Notes: generated by a model not told the origin, from the sequence alone. A DNA stretch of 64,000 nucleotides from Hybos culiciformis (GCA_964007475.1 OZ023274.1:79371303-79435302); one strand, 5' to 3'; counted from the first letter of the stretch, positions 35,326 through 45,291 are shown. Program-made: numbers and translations.

Positions 35326-36036
35326 TTAGTTTTTTGAATTGTTAACAAATTCTTTAATTTTAATACCTGTAGGCCAAAAAGCAGAATCCATCACATTATT
35401 AAAAAACTGAGGTGGTACAAATATTTTGAATGAAACAGAGAACATCTTTGTTAAGTCAGCATCCTTCTTTACCAATTTATAAGATTTTAATAGTTTGGCA
35501 TCAATTCGAAGTTTTTTTGACATATAATCAATAACATCGTCACCTGAAGTTGACGGACCAAATCTTGAAGCATACAACCATTTACCTTCAGGAATTACGG
35601 AAAAGTTTACATCTAAATTTTCACCATTACCCACAATAAATGCATCCTCAGATAACGGTGTCCGGGTCAATGATTTTTTCTTCCGAATTCTCTTTCTCTT
35701 CTTCCGAGGTTGATCATTAGCTCTTCCATTTTGAGATTCACCAGGATTAATATTATTAGATGAATTAATAACAATAGGTATTAATTCATTAGCTTTTATA
35801 TTCTCAGATTCAACAGGTATCATTGGCTCAAACGGCACAACATTTTTAGATAAACCCTGAATATAGTTTTTGAGTTCATTAACCTCATTGAGAACCATTA
35901 ATAATTTATCATTTATACCTCTAAATAACTCACTGCACATATCACAAAACCACATCAAGTTTGTTTTTTTGTCTCGATTCAATAGACTCAGCGTATCATC
36001 AGTTTTGAACATTCTTTTCAAGATAAATTTTGACAT
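35326..36036 (-). CDS. LINE ORF1 protein, 5'-truncated, fused to flanking F2 sequence
   Basis: The frame is open for 236 codons. The first 11 or so (MSKFILKRMFK) are encoded by element F2, and the LINE proper starts at 36002. Visible parts are a Cys pair (WFCDMCSELF), a basic stretch (RKKRKRIRKKK, about residues 110-121) and a C-terminal domain around KWLYASRFGPSTSGDDVIDY, typical of the nucleic-acid-binding ORF1 proteins of these LINEs. The natural start lay further 5' and was lost on insertion. ORF2 begins about 60 bp downstream. Confidence 0.75.
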   Translation of the reverse strand: MSKFILKRMFKTDDTLSLLNRDKKTNLMWFCDMCSELFRGINDKLLMVLNEVNELKNYIQGLSKNVVPFEPMIPVESENIKANELIPIVINSSNNINPGESQNGRANDQPRKKRKRIRKKKSLTRTPLSEDAFIVGNGENLDVNFSVIPEGKWLYASRFGPSTSGDDVIDYMSKKLRIDAKLLKSYKLVKKDADLTKMFSVSFKIFVPPQFFNNVMDSAFWPTGIKIKEFVNNSKN

Positions 36037-36407
36037 TAGGTCGTGTAAAAAGAATTTGACGTTTGTTGTTTGAAGAAAACAAACAAAAATCAGAAAACTA
36101 AAATAATTTTTAAACTGAAATTGGTAAAAAATATTAAAATTAAAATAATAGTTTAATTTAATAAAATAAAATAAAATTGGTAAAATTAATTAAATAAAAT
36201 GGATGAAAGTTGGGACTTAAGAAAATTAAAAATAAAATTGTTTAGGTAGTTTTTATCAAAATATATTTAGTGTCAATTTTTATCTCACTCAATAATGTTC
36301 CTTTTCAAGATAAAATTTATCTTGTACTTTATCTTCAGTTGAATACCAGCCTTAAGCGACTAATTACGGTAATCTTTCTCTTCAAACGGTTACTGGTTGT
36401 ACATAAA

Positions 36408-36670
36408 TGTCAGTTTACGTAAAACTGACAACAGCGTCAGTTTATTTGTGTACAAATAACTACTATAAATTGCTTATTATATGTTGGTAAATCAAAGAAA
36501 ATTGCTAGGCGCACATAAGCGCCAGTTTACGTAAAGCTGACAACAGCGTCAGTTATTTGTGTACAAATAACTACTATAGATTGCTTATTATATGTTGGTA
36601 AAACAAAGGAAATTGCTAGGCGTACATAAGCGCCAGTTTACGTAAAGCTGACTTCAGCGTCAGTTATTTT
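36408..36670. repeat. tandem repeat, 112-bp period, about 2.4 units
   Basis: CAGTTTACGTAAA-CTGAC recurs at 36411, 36523 and 36634. Each unit also contains TGTACAAATAACTACTATA and TTATATGTTGGTAAA. GTCAGTTTACGTAAAACTGAC is itself a small palindrome. Confidence 0.8.
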
Positions 36671-36751
36671 TGTAAATTACTAAAACAATGTATAAAGTTT
36701 TAACAGATACCGAATTTATATTTTCTATTTAATACATTGTTGTATATTACT

Positions 36752-36842
36752 GGCATAGCTCACTCGAAGACTCTACATCACATTGAACACAGCCGTTAAG
36801 CAATGTCTCGTAGTGATAGTACTTAGATGGGTGACTGGAAAC
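36752..36842 (+). pseudogene. 5S rRNA-like fragment
   Basis: GTTAAGCAATGTC and TAGTACTTAGATGGGTGAC fit the middle and internal-promoter region of insect 5S rRNA at the right spacing. ACTCTACATCACATTGAACAC before it fits the 5' half loosely. It lacks the 3' end and passes straight into an A-rich tract. Read as a 5S retropseudogene or the head of a 5S-derived SINE. Confidence 0.5.
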
Positions 36843-37207
36843 AAAAAAAAAAATAGAAAAAGAAAAAAAAGTGAAAAAAAAAACGAAAAAACAAAACAAA
36901 AAACAAACAAAAAAAAATAAAAAAACAAAAAACAAAAAAACAAAAATAAAAAAAAAAAAACAAAAAAAAATAAAAAAAAAAATAAAAAAATTAAAAAAAA
37001 ACAAAGAAACTAAAAAAAATAAAAAATAAAACAAAAAAAAACAAAAAAATCAAAAAATCAAAAAAACAAAAAAAATCAAAAAATCAATAAAAAAAAAAAA
37101 ACTAAAAAAAAACAAAAAAAAAAACAAAAAAATCAAAAAAAAACAAAAAAACAAAAAAATAAAAAAAAAACAAAAAAATAAAAAAAAAAGAAAAAAATCA
37201 AAAAAAA
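36843..37207. repeat. 365-bp A-rich low-complexity tract
   Basis: Almost only A with single C, T or G interruptions every 5-10 bases. The long Phe-rich frames on the opposite strand are artefacts of this tract. It follows the 5S-like fragment directly. Confidence 0.85.
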
Positions 37208-37524
37208 ACATTTGAGGTGTTTTTTGCTGATGGTGCATTTGAGGGTTTTTTAATTCTGACTTATATGATAATTTCATAACTAACGGCTACGTCAACTATA
37301 TTCCTATACCTTCCCTGCTAGCCTGGAAGTACTTTAGAAATACTTTTGAATCACGTAGTCTCGTTTATTCTTTATTTGTTTTTATAGTGAATTTACTACT
37401 GATTTATGAATGGGCTCGGGAAAAAGTTCAGTAGTTTCTCCTCCCATTTACTACCACATACAAACAACTATCTCTTTTAATATGAAACAGAACATGCTTC
37501 ATTTTATCGACAATTGATAACTTT

Positions 37525-37715
37525 TCCATTACTTCTGCACTACTTCATAATCACTACTTCTTCACTACTTCTAAACTACTTCTGCACTACTTCACAATCA
37601 CTACTTCTTCACTACTTCTAAACTACTTCTTCATTACTTCATAACCACTACTTCTAAACTACTTCTTCATTACTTTATAACCACTACTTCTTCACTACTT
37701 CTTCACTACTTCATA
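37525..37715. repeat. CTACTTC-type array inside G2
   Basis: Units such as ACTACTTCTTC and ACTACTTCTAA repeat about 18 times. The homologous place in G1 (29450-29525) has ATTCATCAC-type units instead. Confidence 0.8.
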
Positions 37716-38024
37716 ATATCATACCTTTCTGTTAATAAATAAAACAAGTAGTTTATCCGTGAAATAATTTTAAACTTAAAATTTATTTTAAATAAGAGTG
37801 GCCAAATGTACACAATTATTTTATAATAAGTTTTAAGTTTAAAATCCTTTCACGGATAAGCACTCAAATTTTTTATTTCACAATATAATTTTTTTATTCT
37901 TATTTATTATTATTATAATATGCCTAAACAAATTCTTTATTATTATTATTATTTTTTTTTTTTTAATCAGATTTAATTTAATTTTTAAATATCTGTTATG
38001 TGCTCGAGGCACGCTTTTTTTCAT

Positions 38025-38243
38025 TTAATTTTCATATGATACGTTATCTGTTGAAGATCCACACGCACCTAAAAGAAAATTTTGTAAATTGAATTTTTTC
38101 CATATTTACTAAAAGCTGTTACCATATAAAGTCTTTTGAAATAAATTCAGTGAATTTAAACTTCTTTTTCCTGCTCTACCGTTTAAATTAAAATCAGCGT
38201 ACACTTTATCAATCTTTCTGATAAAAAAAACAACAATTTTCAC
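38025..38243 (-). CDS. putative two-exon small protein gene carried by G2
   Basis: Exon 38243-38123 and exon 38068-38025 join through a 54-bp GT-AG intron (TATATG|GTAAC...TTTTCTTTTAG). They give 54 residues: a hydrophobic start KIVVFFIRKIDK, then VYADFNLNGRAGKRS, QKTLYG and, after the junction, ACGSSTDNVSYEN. The frame has no ATG; GTG stands where a start would be expected, so it may be a mutated ATG. The hydrophobic start could be a short signal peptide. The intron and the ACGS exon start are shared with G1. No known family recognised; low certainty that it is expressed. Confidence 0.3.
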
Positions 38244-38929
38244 GTTTTTAATTCAATTTAATTTAATTGCGTTGCGATAAAAAAAACAATCTTCCACGTT
38301 TGATTTTTTTTTATGAATGATTCAGTAGTACTGTAATTTTAAACTTTCAAAACTACTTTTAAAACTACTTTTAAACTACTTTTAAACTACTTCAGATAAG
38401 TAGAAATCTAAACGAGATAACCGAATAAAAAAAAAAATTTTTTTTTGTTATCTGTCTCTTTTAAGAAGTAGTTTTTTTGTCATTATAAACTACTTCGTGG
38501 TGCGTTATAGTAAATAGTAAAATACATACACAATTTTCTAAGAAAAAACCAACACAGTCTTAAAAAATAGATTTGTATGTGGTTGTAACTGATGAAACTG
38601 GTGAACAAAAGCTAGCAGGGTTAGTGCTTGTCGTATACCTAACGTTCAGTCGAAATTTACGGTTACAAATAACCAGCTCGAAGACACTTAATGTATGGGC
38701 AATGTCAGTTATTTGTCACCTATATACGATCCATGTCGTACTAAACATATATCCTTGTGGCTGACGTGTTCATATCATTAGTATACTAAGTTAGTTTACA
38801 AATGATATTTTTTATTTCCGATGAACTGGACAAATAACTGACTCGTGGTATATTGGGTAGGGCATCTAATCTCAGTTTAAATTTAAAAATTCTAAGCTTT
38901 ATTAAATTTATACTAGTGCTTCACCCTTA

Positions 38930-39275
38930 CGGGCTGTCTACATTAGCGATTTAGAATCGCGCGTATTTATGAATGTATTGTATTTTTTCTGTTTCATTTA
39001 TTAGTATTTGTGTTTGCTCAATATGCCACTGGGTTAGATTTACAGCATGCGATTTTTATACATTTTTCCAAATTGTACCATTTTACTTGATTTAAATGTC
39101 AAATTAATAAAAAAAAAAAAAAATTGTAAGAAATGTCAAAAAATACGCATGCTGAAAAATTATTCAAAATCAGCATGCGTATTTCGCTGCGATTTTGGAT
39201 TTTGTATAAAGATACACAAATACATTTAAAGAACAAAATCGCATGCAGGAAAAATACGCTAATGTAGACACCTAG
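38930..39275. mobile_element. family C foldback, copy C2 (in A3)
   Basis: Inserted 15 bp inside A3, with TTA on both sides. The ends GGCTGTCTACATTAGCG and, reversed, GGTGTCTACATTAGCG are inverted repeats. The inner palindrome contains AATACGCATGCTGA. Confidence 0.8.
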
Positions 39276-39792
39276 TTAAAAAAATTTAAAAATTTCAAAT
39301 TCTGAATTTCAAATTCCTAATGTATTTTGTTATGCCTTGTTCACACTTCGCTAATTTAACATGTTCAAAAGGAGTTAAACATCTTTGGAAAATCGACCGT
39401 TCAGACGATGTTTTTCGTATGTTAACATGTTTAGCTCTGTCAGATAAAAAATTTCAAATAATACCGGAGATAAGCTCAAAGGAACTGACGCGCCCAAAAA
39501 AGTTAAAATATATGAAGTTGTGTCAAGGTTAAGAACTCGCGCGTCATTTATCATGAGTGTACCTTTATAAAATTTTAAAGTCAAAAATGGCATACCAAGT
39601 AAAAATTAATGCATACTGAATATTGCCTAACAAAATATTATTCAAAAATTACTCATTCATCCCTGAAAATTAACATGTTTTGTAGAAACATGTTGAAGAA
39701 CGTGTTTCTGTTTTAATTTTTTTACTATGAAAAAACAACATCAAAAACACCAACGGAACATGTTCGTTGTCCGAACATGTTAAATTATCTAA

Positions 39793-40273
39793 TAGCTTGT
39801 TCACACCTAGCTAATTTAACATGTTCGGACAACGAACATGTTCCGTTGGTGTTTTTTATGGTGTTTTTTCATAGTAAAAAAATTAAAACAGAAACACGTT
39901 CTTCAACATGTTTCTACAAAAACATGTTAATTTTCAGAGATGAATGAGTAATTTTTGAATAATATTTTGTTAGGCAATATTCAGTATGCATTAATTTTTA
40001 CTTGGTATGCCATTTTTGACTTTAAAATTTTATAAAGGTGGAGATACACTCATGATAAATGACGCGCGAGTTTTTAACCTTGACACAACTTCATATATTT
40101 TAACTTTTTTGGGCGCGTCAGTTCCTTTGAGCTTATCTCCGGAATTATTTGAAATTTTTTATCTGACAGAGCTAAACATGTTAACATACGAAAATCATCG
40201 TCTGAACGGTCGATTTTCCAAAGATGTTTAACTCCTTTCGAACATGTTAAATTAGCGAAGTGTGAACAAGGCA
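39793..40273. mobile_element. family D foldback D2
   Basis: 481 bp, TAGCTTGTTCACAC to GTGTGAACAAGGCA. TAA stands on both sides (39790-39792 and 40274-40276). Inserted near the end of D1. Confidence 0.85.
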
Positions 40274-40276
40274 TAA

Positions 40277-40757
40277 TAGCTTGTTCACACCTAGCTAATT
40301 TAACATGTTCGGACGACGAATATGTTCCGTTGGTGTTTTTTATAGTGTTTTTTCATAGTAAAAAAATTGAAACAGAAACACGTTCTTCAACATGTTTCTA
40401 CAAAAACATGTTAATTTTCAGGGATGAATGAGAAATTTTTGAATAATATTTTGTTAGGCAATATTCAGTATGCTTTAATTTTTACTTGGTATGCCATTTT
40501 TGACTTTAAAATTTTATAAAGGTGGAGATACACTCAAGATAAATGACGCGCGAGTTCTTAACCTTGACACAACTTCATATATTTTAACTTTTTTGGGCGC
40601 GTCTGTTCCTTTGAGCTTATCTCCGGTATTATTTGAAATTTTTTATCTGACAGAGCTAAACATGTTAACATACGAAAAACATCGTCTGAACGGTCGATTT
40701 TCCAAAGATGTTTAACTCCTTTCGAACATGTTAAATTAGCGAAGTGTGAACAAGGCA
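40277..40757. mobile_element. family D foldback D3
   Basis: 481 bp, nearly identical to D2 and in the same orientation. It is separated from D2 by a single TAA and followed by TAA (40758-40760). It therefore entered the target duplication of D2, or the reverse. Confidence 0.85.
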
Positions 40758-41198
40758 TAAGTGTAAACAAGCTATTAGTGTAAAATTTCAATTTTTTTTT
40801 TGCTGTTGTGAATTTCAAATACACGCCTCAGAGCGTGTATTTGAAATTCACAACAACAAAAAAAAATTTGAAATTTTAAAGTTCTGTTATTCTAATTGTC
40901 AAATCAAAAAAAAAAACATGCCAGATGAAAAAAATTCCGCAAATTTCCTGAGATTTTTCTTGTACAATAATTTTTTGTTCATAATTTTTCCCCTATATAA
41001 TAAAATCCTCTCAATTTAGGGAAAGAAATTCCTAGTCTGGCAGCTTTGTTATTAATATTTGAAATTTATGAAATAAAGTGAAAAAAAGTGTTCACCCGAA
41101 AACTTATTTTTGACATTAAATTACACTAACAAAATACATTAGGAATTTCAAATTCAGAATTTTAAATTTTTGAATTTATTTAAGGGTGAAGCACTACT

Positions 41199-41405
41199 AA
41201 TTTTTAATACTTAATTTTAAAATTTCGGCGAATAAAATTTTTTAATATTAAATTTTTTTTTGTATTATTTTTTGTATAACCGGGACTTCGCTCTTGCCTC
41301 CGTTGTTTTCAAATATCCTTTCGAAAAATCCGAATGAGCATATAAAGTATGCCATTTTTTCAAATTGGACCGCTTTGTATTTATTCCCTTTTTTTCATGT
41401 AGGTA
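41199..41405. other. AT-rich spacer
   Basis: Nothing recognised apart from CCGGGACTTCGCTCTTGCC at about 41281, which resembles the end region of Helitron-like or LINE relics but cannot be assigned. Confidence 0.3.
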
Positions 41406-41764
41406 TTATTAAAAATTAATGAGAAAGTGCAGATGACGTGAACCACACAGAATCGGCTGAAACTTGGAGGGAGTAGAGTCGGTGCCCAAGCCCCCAAAAC
41501 TGGAATGAGTTCTTGGGGCAAAGGCCTCGTTTCGGAGATATGGCCCCCAAAAGTTTTCATACATTTTTGTATGAGCAATTTTTTTTTGTCCCATTGGCCC
41601 TAAAATGTATGAAAACTTTGGGAGGCCTTATCGCCGAAACGAGGCCTTTGCCCCAAGAACTAATTTCAGTTTTGGGAGTTTTGACACCGACTCTACCTCC
41701 CTCCAAGTTTCAGCCGATTCTGAGTGGTTCACGTCATCTGCACTTTAGCCAAAATTAAAATTTG
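41406..41764. mobile_element. palindromic element, possible 7-8-bp TSD
   Basis: Arms of about 150 bp mirror each other (AGTGCAGATGACGTGAACCA, CAAAGGCCTCGTTTCGG and their complements). GTAGGTA lies at 41399-41405 and again at 41765-41771. The arms are GC-richer than the surroundings. The frames inside are mirrored and are not genes. Confidence 0.6.
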
Positions 41765-41771
41765 GTAGGTA

Positions 41772-42544
41772 CCTACTCGAAAAAAGTATTCAGTACTTTT
41801 CAAAAACAAAAAAATTTCAACTTTTGGTTTTCTACTACCAAATAGTTATCGAATAAAATTTTCTAAAAACGATTTTTTTTTTTTTTTTTTTTGAGTTACA
41901 CTTAACAACAAAATTCGAATACTTTCAGCCAACTTCATGAATATTTTCGATTGTCAAAAGTAAAAATTTGCGTATTCGACTTACATAATACAAAAGAGTC
42001 GAATTCGAATAAAAACATTTTAGAATCGAGTTACATAATAACCCCCCAGAAAACATATGAAAGTGTTTGCTGAAATCATAATCTTAAAATCCCGTATGAA
42101 AAAAAGGAAAAAATATGATATTGTCTATGGTGCGATTTAGTATTAAAAGCTCACTTGTCTAAAAAGCTCACTGTCAAGTGATTTTGAATCGACGCTGTCG
42201 CAATTTGAATTGACTTGATATAATGTCCCTCTCGCGGAAAATAGTAATAATTTTTATTGAAATTTGTATGAAAATGTACATAAAAATATTGCATAATTTT
42301 GTCAATTTTGTATAATTTCGCTAATTATGCAAATGCAATTGGTCAATTTGGATTAATTGGAAATGAAAGCTCTATTTGAATTGATTGAAAATGAGAATTA
42401 CTTATATATACGCAAAGGAACTACGTTCCTATCTGGTGTCCTATGACAGCTCTTGTGTTTTTTTAATTTAGCTTTTTTTCTACCGAATTTAGCTTCAGCG
42501 ATGAGAAAAAATTATTATAAATAATACTACCGGTACGTAATACT
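41772..42544. other. repeat-derived spacer
   Basis: About 41920-42052 has MITE-like ends (right end GTTACATAATAACCCCCC). About 42185-42480 is related to J units and to 15215-15290 (AGGAACTACGTTCC, GTCCTATGACAGCTCTTGTG). No gene seen. Confidence 0.4.
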
Positions 42545-43559
42545 TGTGAGCGGCATATTTCAGTATTTTTCAAATATAATTACTTTGTATTGAGTACTTT
42601 ATCAAATCCAATTACTTTTCGAAAAAAGTATTCAGAACTTTTCAAAAACAATTATTTTGTATTCAGTACTTTATCAAATCTAATTACTTTTTTAAAGAAG
42701 TAATCAGTACTTTTCAAATACAATTACTTTGTATTTGGTATTGGGAATTATTTGAAATCTTACATCTCTGTAGCATGTAGATAAAAGCGGTACCAAAATA
42801 ATAGCGATATTAGCCAAATTAAAAAAAAAACATGAGTGAAAAAAAAGAAATTTTATAAGTATATTAAAATTTGACGCAAAATTTGAAGAAGTTTCATTAC
42901 TGGCATTTGGACTAGCATTTTGATAGGCATTTTGGCTGGCATTTTGATTGGCATTTTGAGTGGCATTTTGACTGGCATTTTGACTGGCATTTGGAATGGC
43001 ATTTGGACTGGTATTTCGACTGGCATTTGGACCGGCATTTCGACTGGCATTTGGACTGGAACGTCGATTTGCTGATGGGGCTTGGGGATTTTGGGATTGA
43101 TCGACATTATTATCCGCTTCGGATCCATCTATTGATTAAAATATAGTTTTTTTTTTTTAATGTGACAGAAAAACAAATTTGTAACAAAAAATTTTTGCTT
43201 AAATTATTAAAAAAAAATATGTATTTTCTTTTATTTGCCATAAACATTTAATAATTTTAAAAGAAATTATCATTTTCTTATTTTATTTAAAATTGTGTAA
43301 CAACCATAAAAAATTGACCAATTAAAAATTTATTTTCTTTCATTAGCATTATATCGGAAAGTAGTTTTATGTTTATTAATTATTTCAAATAATTCAACAG
43401 AAATAAACGACAATTAGAAAAGCGGGGAAATATGAGGTGGTGTAGCATCAGAGCTGTAAATATTCAAAAGTACTGAATAGTTTTTTCGGTAAGTAATTGG
43501 ATTTGATAAAGTACTGAGTACAAAGTAATTGTATTTGAAATGTACTGAAATATACATAA
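42545..43559. repeat. inverted-repeat block H around a minisatellite
   Basis: The left side (to about 42775) repeats CAGTACTTTATCAAATC and TTTTCAAATACAATTAC about three times. The right side (43449-43559) has the same sequence inverted, starting CAGAGCTGTAAATATTC. The left side ends TTACATCTCTG. TAGCAT lies just inside both. The arms look like hAT-type ends. The older BEL element inserted at the right edge. Confidence 0.45.
42896..43065. repeat. 12-bp minisatellite with open frames
   Basis: About 14 units close to ACTGGCATTTTG. On the minus strand a splice-like acceptor (TTTTAATCAATAG) at 43129 precedes it. Two frames are open. One gives MPVQMPVE/MPVKMP repeats ending in a stop at 42853. The other gives PNAS/QNAS repeats full of Asn-Ala-Ser sequons and runs into a hydrophobic stretch. 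Which frame, if any, codes cannot be decided here. Confidence 0.6.
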
Positions 43560-43955
43560 TGTTGAGAAATGTTACAAATCGGAACCAACATGTTAATGAT
43601 TTTATTTTATAAGTCTAAATTTAAGTTCAAATAACTTTTGTAATTAATATAATTTTATATCAGCAAAAATTCATATATATTTTTATCCACACATTTTGTA
43701 ATAATATATTTCGTGAAAATTAATTAGGTCAACTAATTTCTGCAACCTATGTAGTTTTTAAGTCAATTAATTTGTATAAATAGCTGGAATCAATAAATTA
43801 ATAAATCAATTATCAATTTTAATTTAAACAAACAAGTTTTTAAAGTTTTTACAGGTGCAGTGATTTGAGGACCTACCCAAGGTATCCTCATTTCTTACTT
43901 ATTCAATTTACAGGTGCACCCAACTAGGACCTAGGAATTAAAAGAAATTCCTACA
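43560..43955 (+). repeat. 5' LTR of BEL1
   Basis: Starts TGTTGAGAAATG and ends TTCCTACA. It differs from the 3' LTR by scattered changes and lacks one of two GGACCTACC-AAGGTATCC modules present there, indicating age. Confidence 0.9.
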
Positions 43956-43959
43956 TTTT

Positions 43960-43977
43960 TGGTGACCCCGACGTGTC
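43960..43977 (+). promoter_or_regulatory. primer binding site of BEL1
   Basis: TGGTGACCCCGACGTG lies 4 bp after the 5' LTR. It starts with the TGG that pairs with a tRNA 3' CCA end. The tRNA was not identified. Confidence 0.7.
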
Positions 43978-45043
43978 CACACATATCCAACGTACAAGAT
44001 GTCCAATAATGACCAATTGGAGGAAGTTGTCCTTCAACAGATAGTTTTGGGAACTGAGATTTCCAAAGCGTACGTCATTTTCAAGAAGGATTCAAAGGCC
44101 AGAAAATCAACTGAGGGCTATTACTCCAAAAAGATAGCCAAATTAACAGAGAAATGGGAGACATTCCAGCGACAACATAGTCGGTTAAATGAGCTACCTC
44201 CTGACCATAATTATGTCGAGAAGGATTATTATTCACAAGTAGAAAAAGTCTACACAAGCTTCTTCCAAGCATTACAGAAGGAAGAAGAACCAGCAGACGA
44301 CTTAAACGACAACACTGAGCATGACGCAACAAAACCAAGGCTAACAGCAAAGGACTTCACCTAAGTCCAGACTCAAGATGAGGGGTCTTTAGTTGGCAAA
44401 CAACAAGTAGCGATGAAACAATTAATGCGCATTTTGGACAACACAACAATTCAATTAGCAATCAAGCAATCTAAGGCCTTTTTACAGCATAAACAACAAG
44501 CAATGTCACAATATTGGGATGATATTCAACGAAGACATCAAGACATAATGTCAAGTTCCAATCAGGAGGATTATTCATTTGACCTTTACGACACATTAGA
44601 GGACGACTACCATGAGGTAGCCATAAAGAACGGATCAATGCCATCTCATCAACACCCAATCATAACAATGCAGGTTTGAAATTGCCAAAAATCAATATTC
44701 CGGTTTTTGATGGCAATCCACGTAAATGGAAGCAATTTCAAGATCTGTACGTAAAACTGATTCATAATAAACCATACGACATGATTGAAAAATTCTGCTA
44801 CTTGAAAGGGAATTTGTCAGGAGAACCAAGTAAGCTATTATCACATATACTAGTTACTGAAGACAATTATCTCGCAGCTTGGGATATAATTACCAATAGA
44901 TACGATAACCATAGAGCCCTTGTCTCTTCACTTTTGACTGATCTTTTTTCTGAACCATCACTAATGGTTGAATCTTCTAATGCATTAAAACATTTTTTGA
45001 TTCAACTCGAGAATGTCTATTTGCGATTCAAAATGTAGGTATT

Positions 45044-45270
45044 TTGGAATTCCTTTTGAAATAAATAAAAAGACCAGTCTTTCTTTTTAGATTTAATTAT
45101 AAAAAGTTTATTTATTCGTATTTTTTATTTGAATATAAAATTTTCAGATCCTTCTGTTTAAGATGAAAATAATCGTAAAAGTAATAAAAAAGTAAGTTGG
45201 ATCACTTGTATTTGACAGTGTCACAAGAATTTGGATAGCGCCCTCTATAATAATTTCTATAAACTCAACA
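45044..45270 (-). repeat. 3' LTR of the copia element, end-trimmed
   Basis: Matches 49285-49521 almost base for base except for the missing outer 10 bp next to the GTATT duplication. Confidence 0.9.
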
Positions 45271-45291
45271 CTCCTCCTCGCTAATCCAAAT

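Larger units (their letters stand above)
31703..36002 (-). mobile_element. non-LTR retrotransposon (LINE), Jockey/CR1-like
   Basis: It encodes ORF1, then an endonuclease-reverse transcriptase ORF2 on the minus strand, and ends in a (TAAA)n tail at 31703-31725. F1 gives the empty site, in which a single TTTT occurs where the LINE is flanked by TTTT on both sides (31699-31702 and 36003-36006). The 5' end falls inside ORF1, so the copy is 5'-truncated. E2 interrupts ORF2. Confidence 0.85.
31179..36352. mobile_element. family F foldback, copy F2, split by E1 and a LINE
   Basis: The ends (AGGCCGGTATTCAACTGGAG on the left, AGGCTGGTATTCAACTGAAG reversed on the right) equal those of F1, in inverted orientation. 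TAA flanks both sides. Removing E1 (31284-31610) and the LINE (31703-36002) leaves a sequence collinear with F1 at 11741-12265. Confidence 0.85.
37313..38620. mobile_element. G2, TIR-bounded unit with exon-like sequence
   Basis: The ends are CCCTGCTAGC and GCTAGCAGGG. It matches G1 (28748-30231) in patches along its length. Its internal array (37525-37715) repeats CTACTTC where G1 has CATCACT-type units. TATACCT lies just left of the left end and again 10 bp right of the right end, a possible but imperfect duplication. Confidence 0.5.
39333..40774. mobile_element. family D foldback D1 (in A3), split by D2 and D3
   Basis: D1 starts TGCCTTGTTCACACTTCGC at 39333. It is interrupted after 39789 and resumes at 40761 with GTGTAAACAAGCTA. 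TTA flanks the whole (39330-39332 and 40775-40777). It is in inverted orientation to D2 and D3. Confidence 0.8.
38915..41195. mobile_element. family A foldback, copy 3, carrying C2 and the D cluster
   Basis: AGTGCTTCACCC at the left and GGGTGAAGCACT at the right are flanked by ACT on both sides (38912-38914 and 41196-41198). Removing C2 (38930-39275) and the D cluster (39333-40774), with their TTA duplications, restores a sequence collinear with A1 and A2. Confidence 0.85.

Noticed and set aside
36747..37277. Phe-rich open frames on the minus strand
   Set aside because: They are translations of the A-rich low-complexity tract; no protein-like composition.
39320..40824. Repeated 65-90-residue frames on both strands
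   Set aside because: They recur because the D elements are repeated; no codon pattern or family similarity.
42853..43128. Met-Pro-Val repeat protein as a confident gene
   Set aside because: Two competing open frames over a minisatellite and no supported upstream exon.
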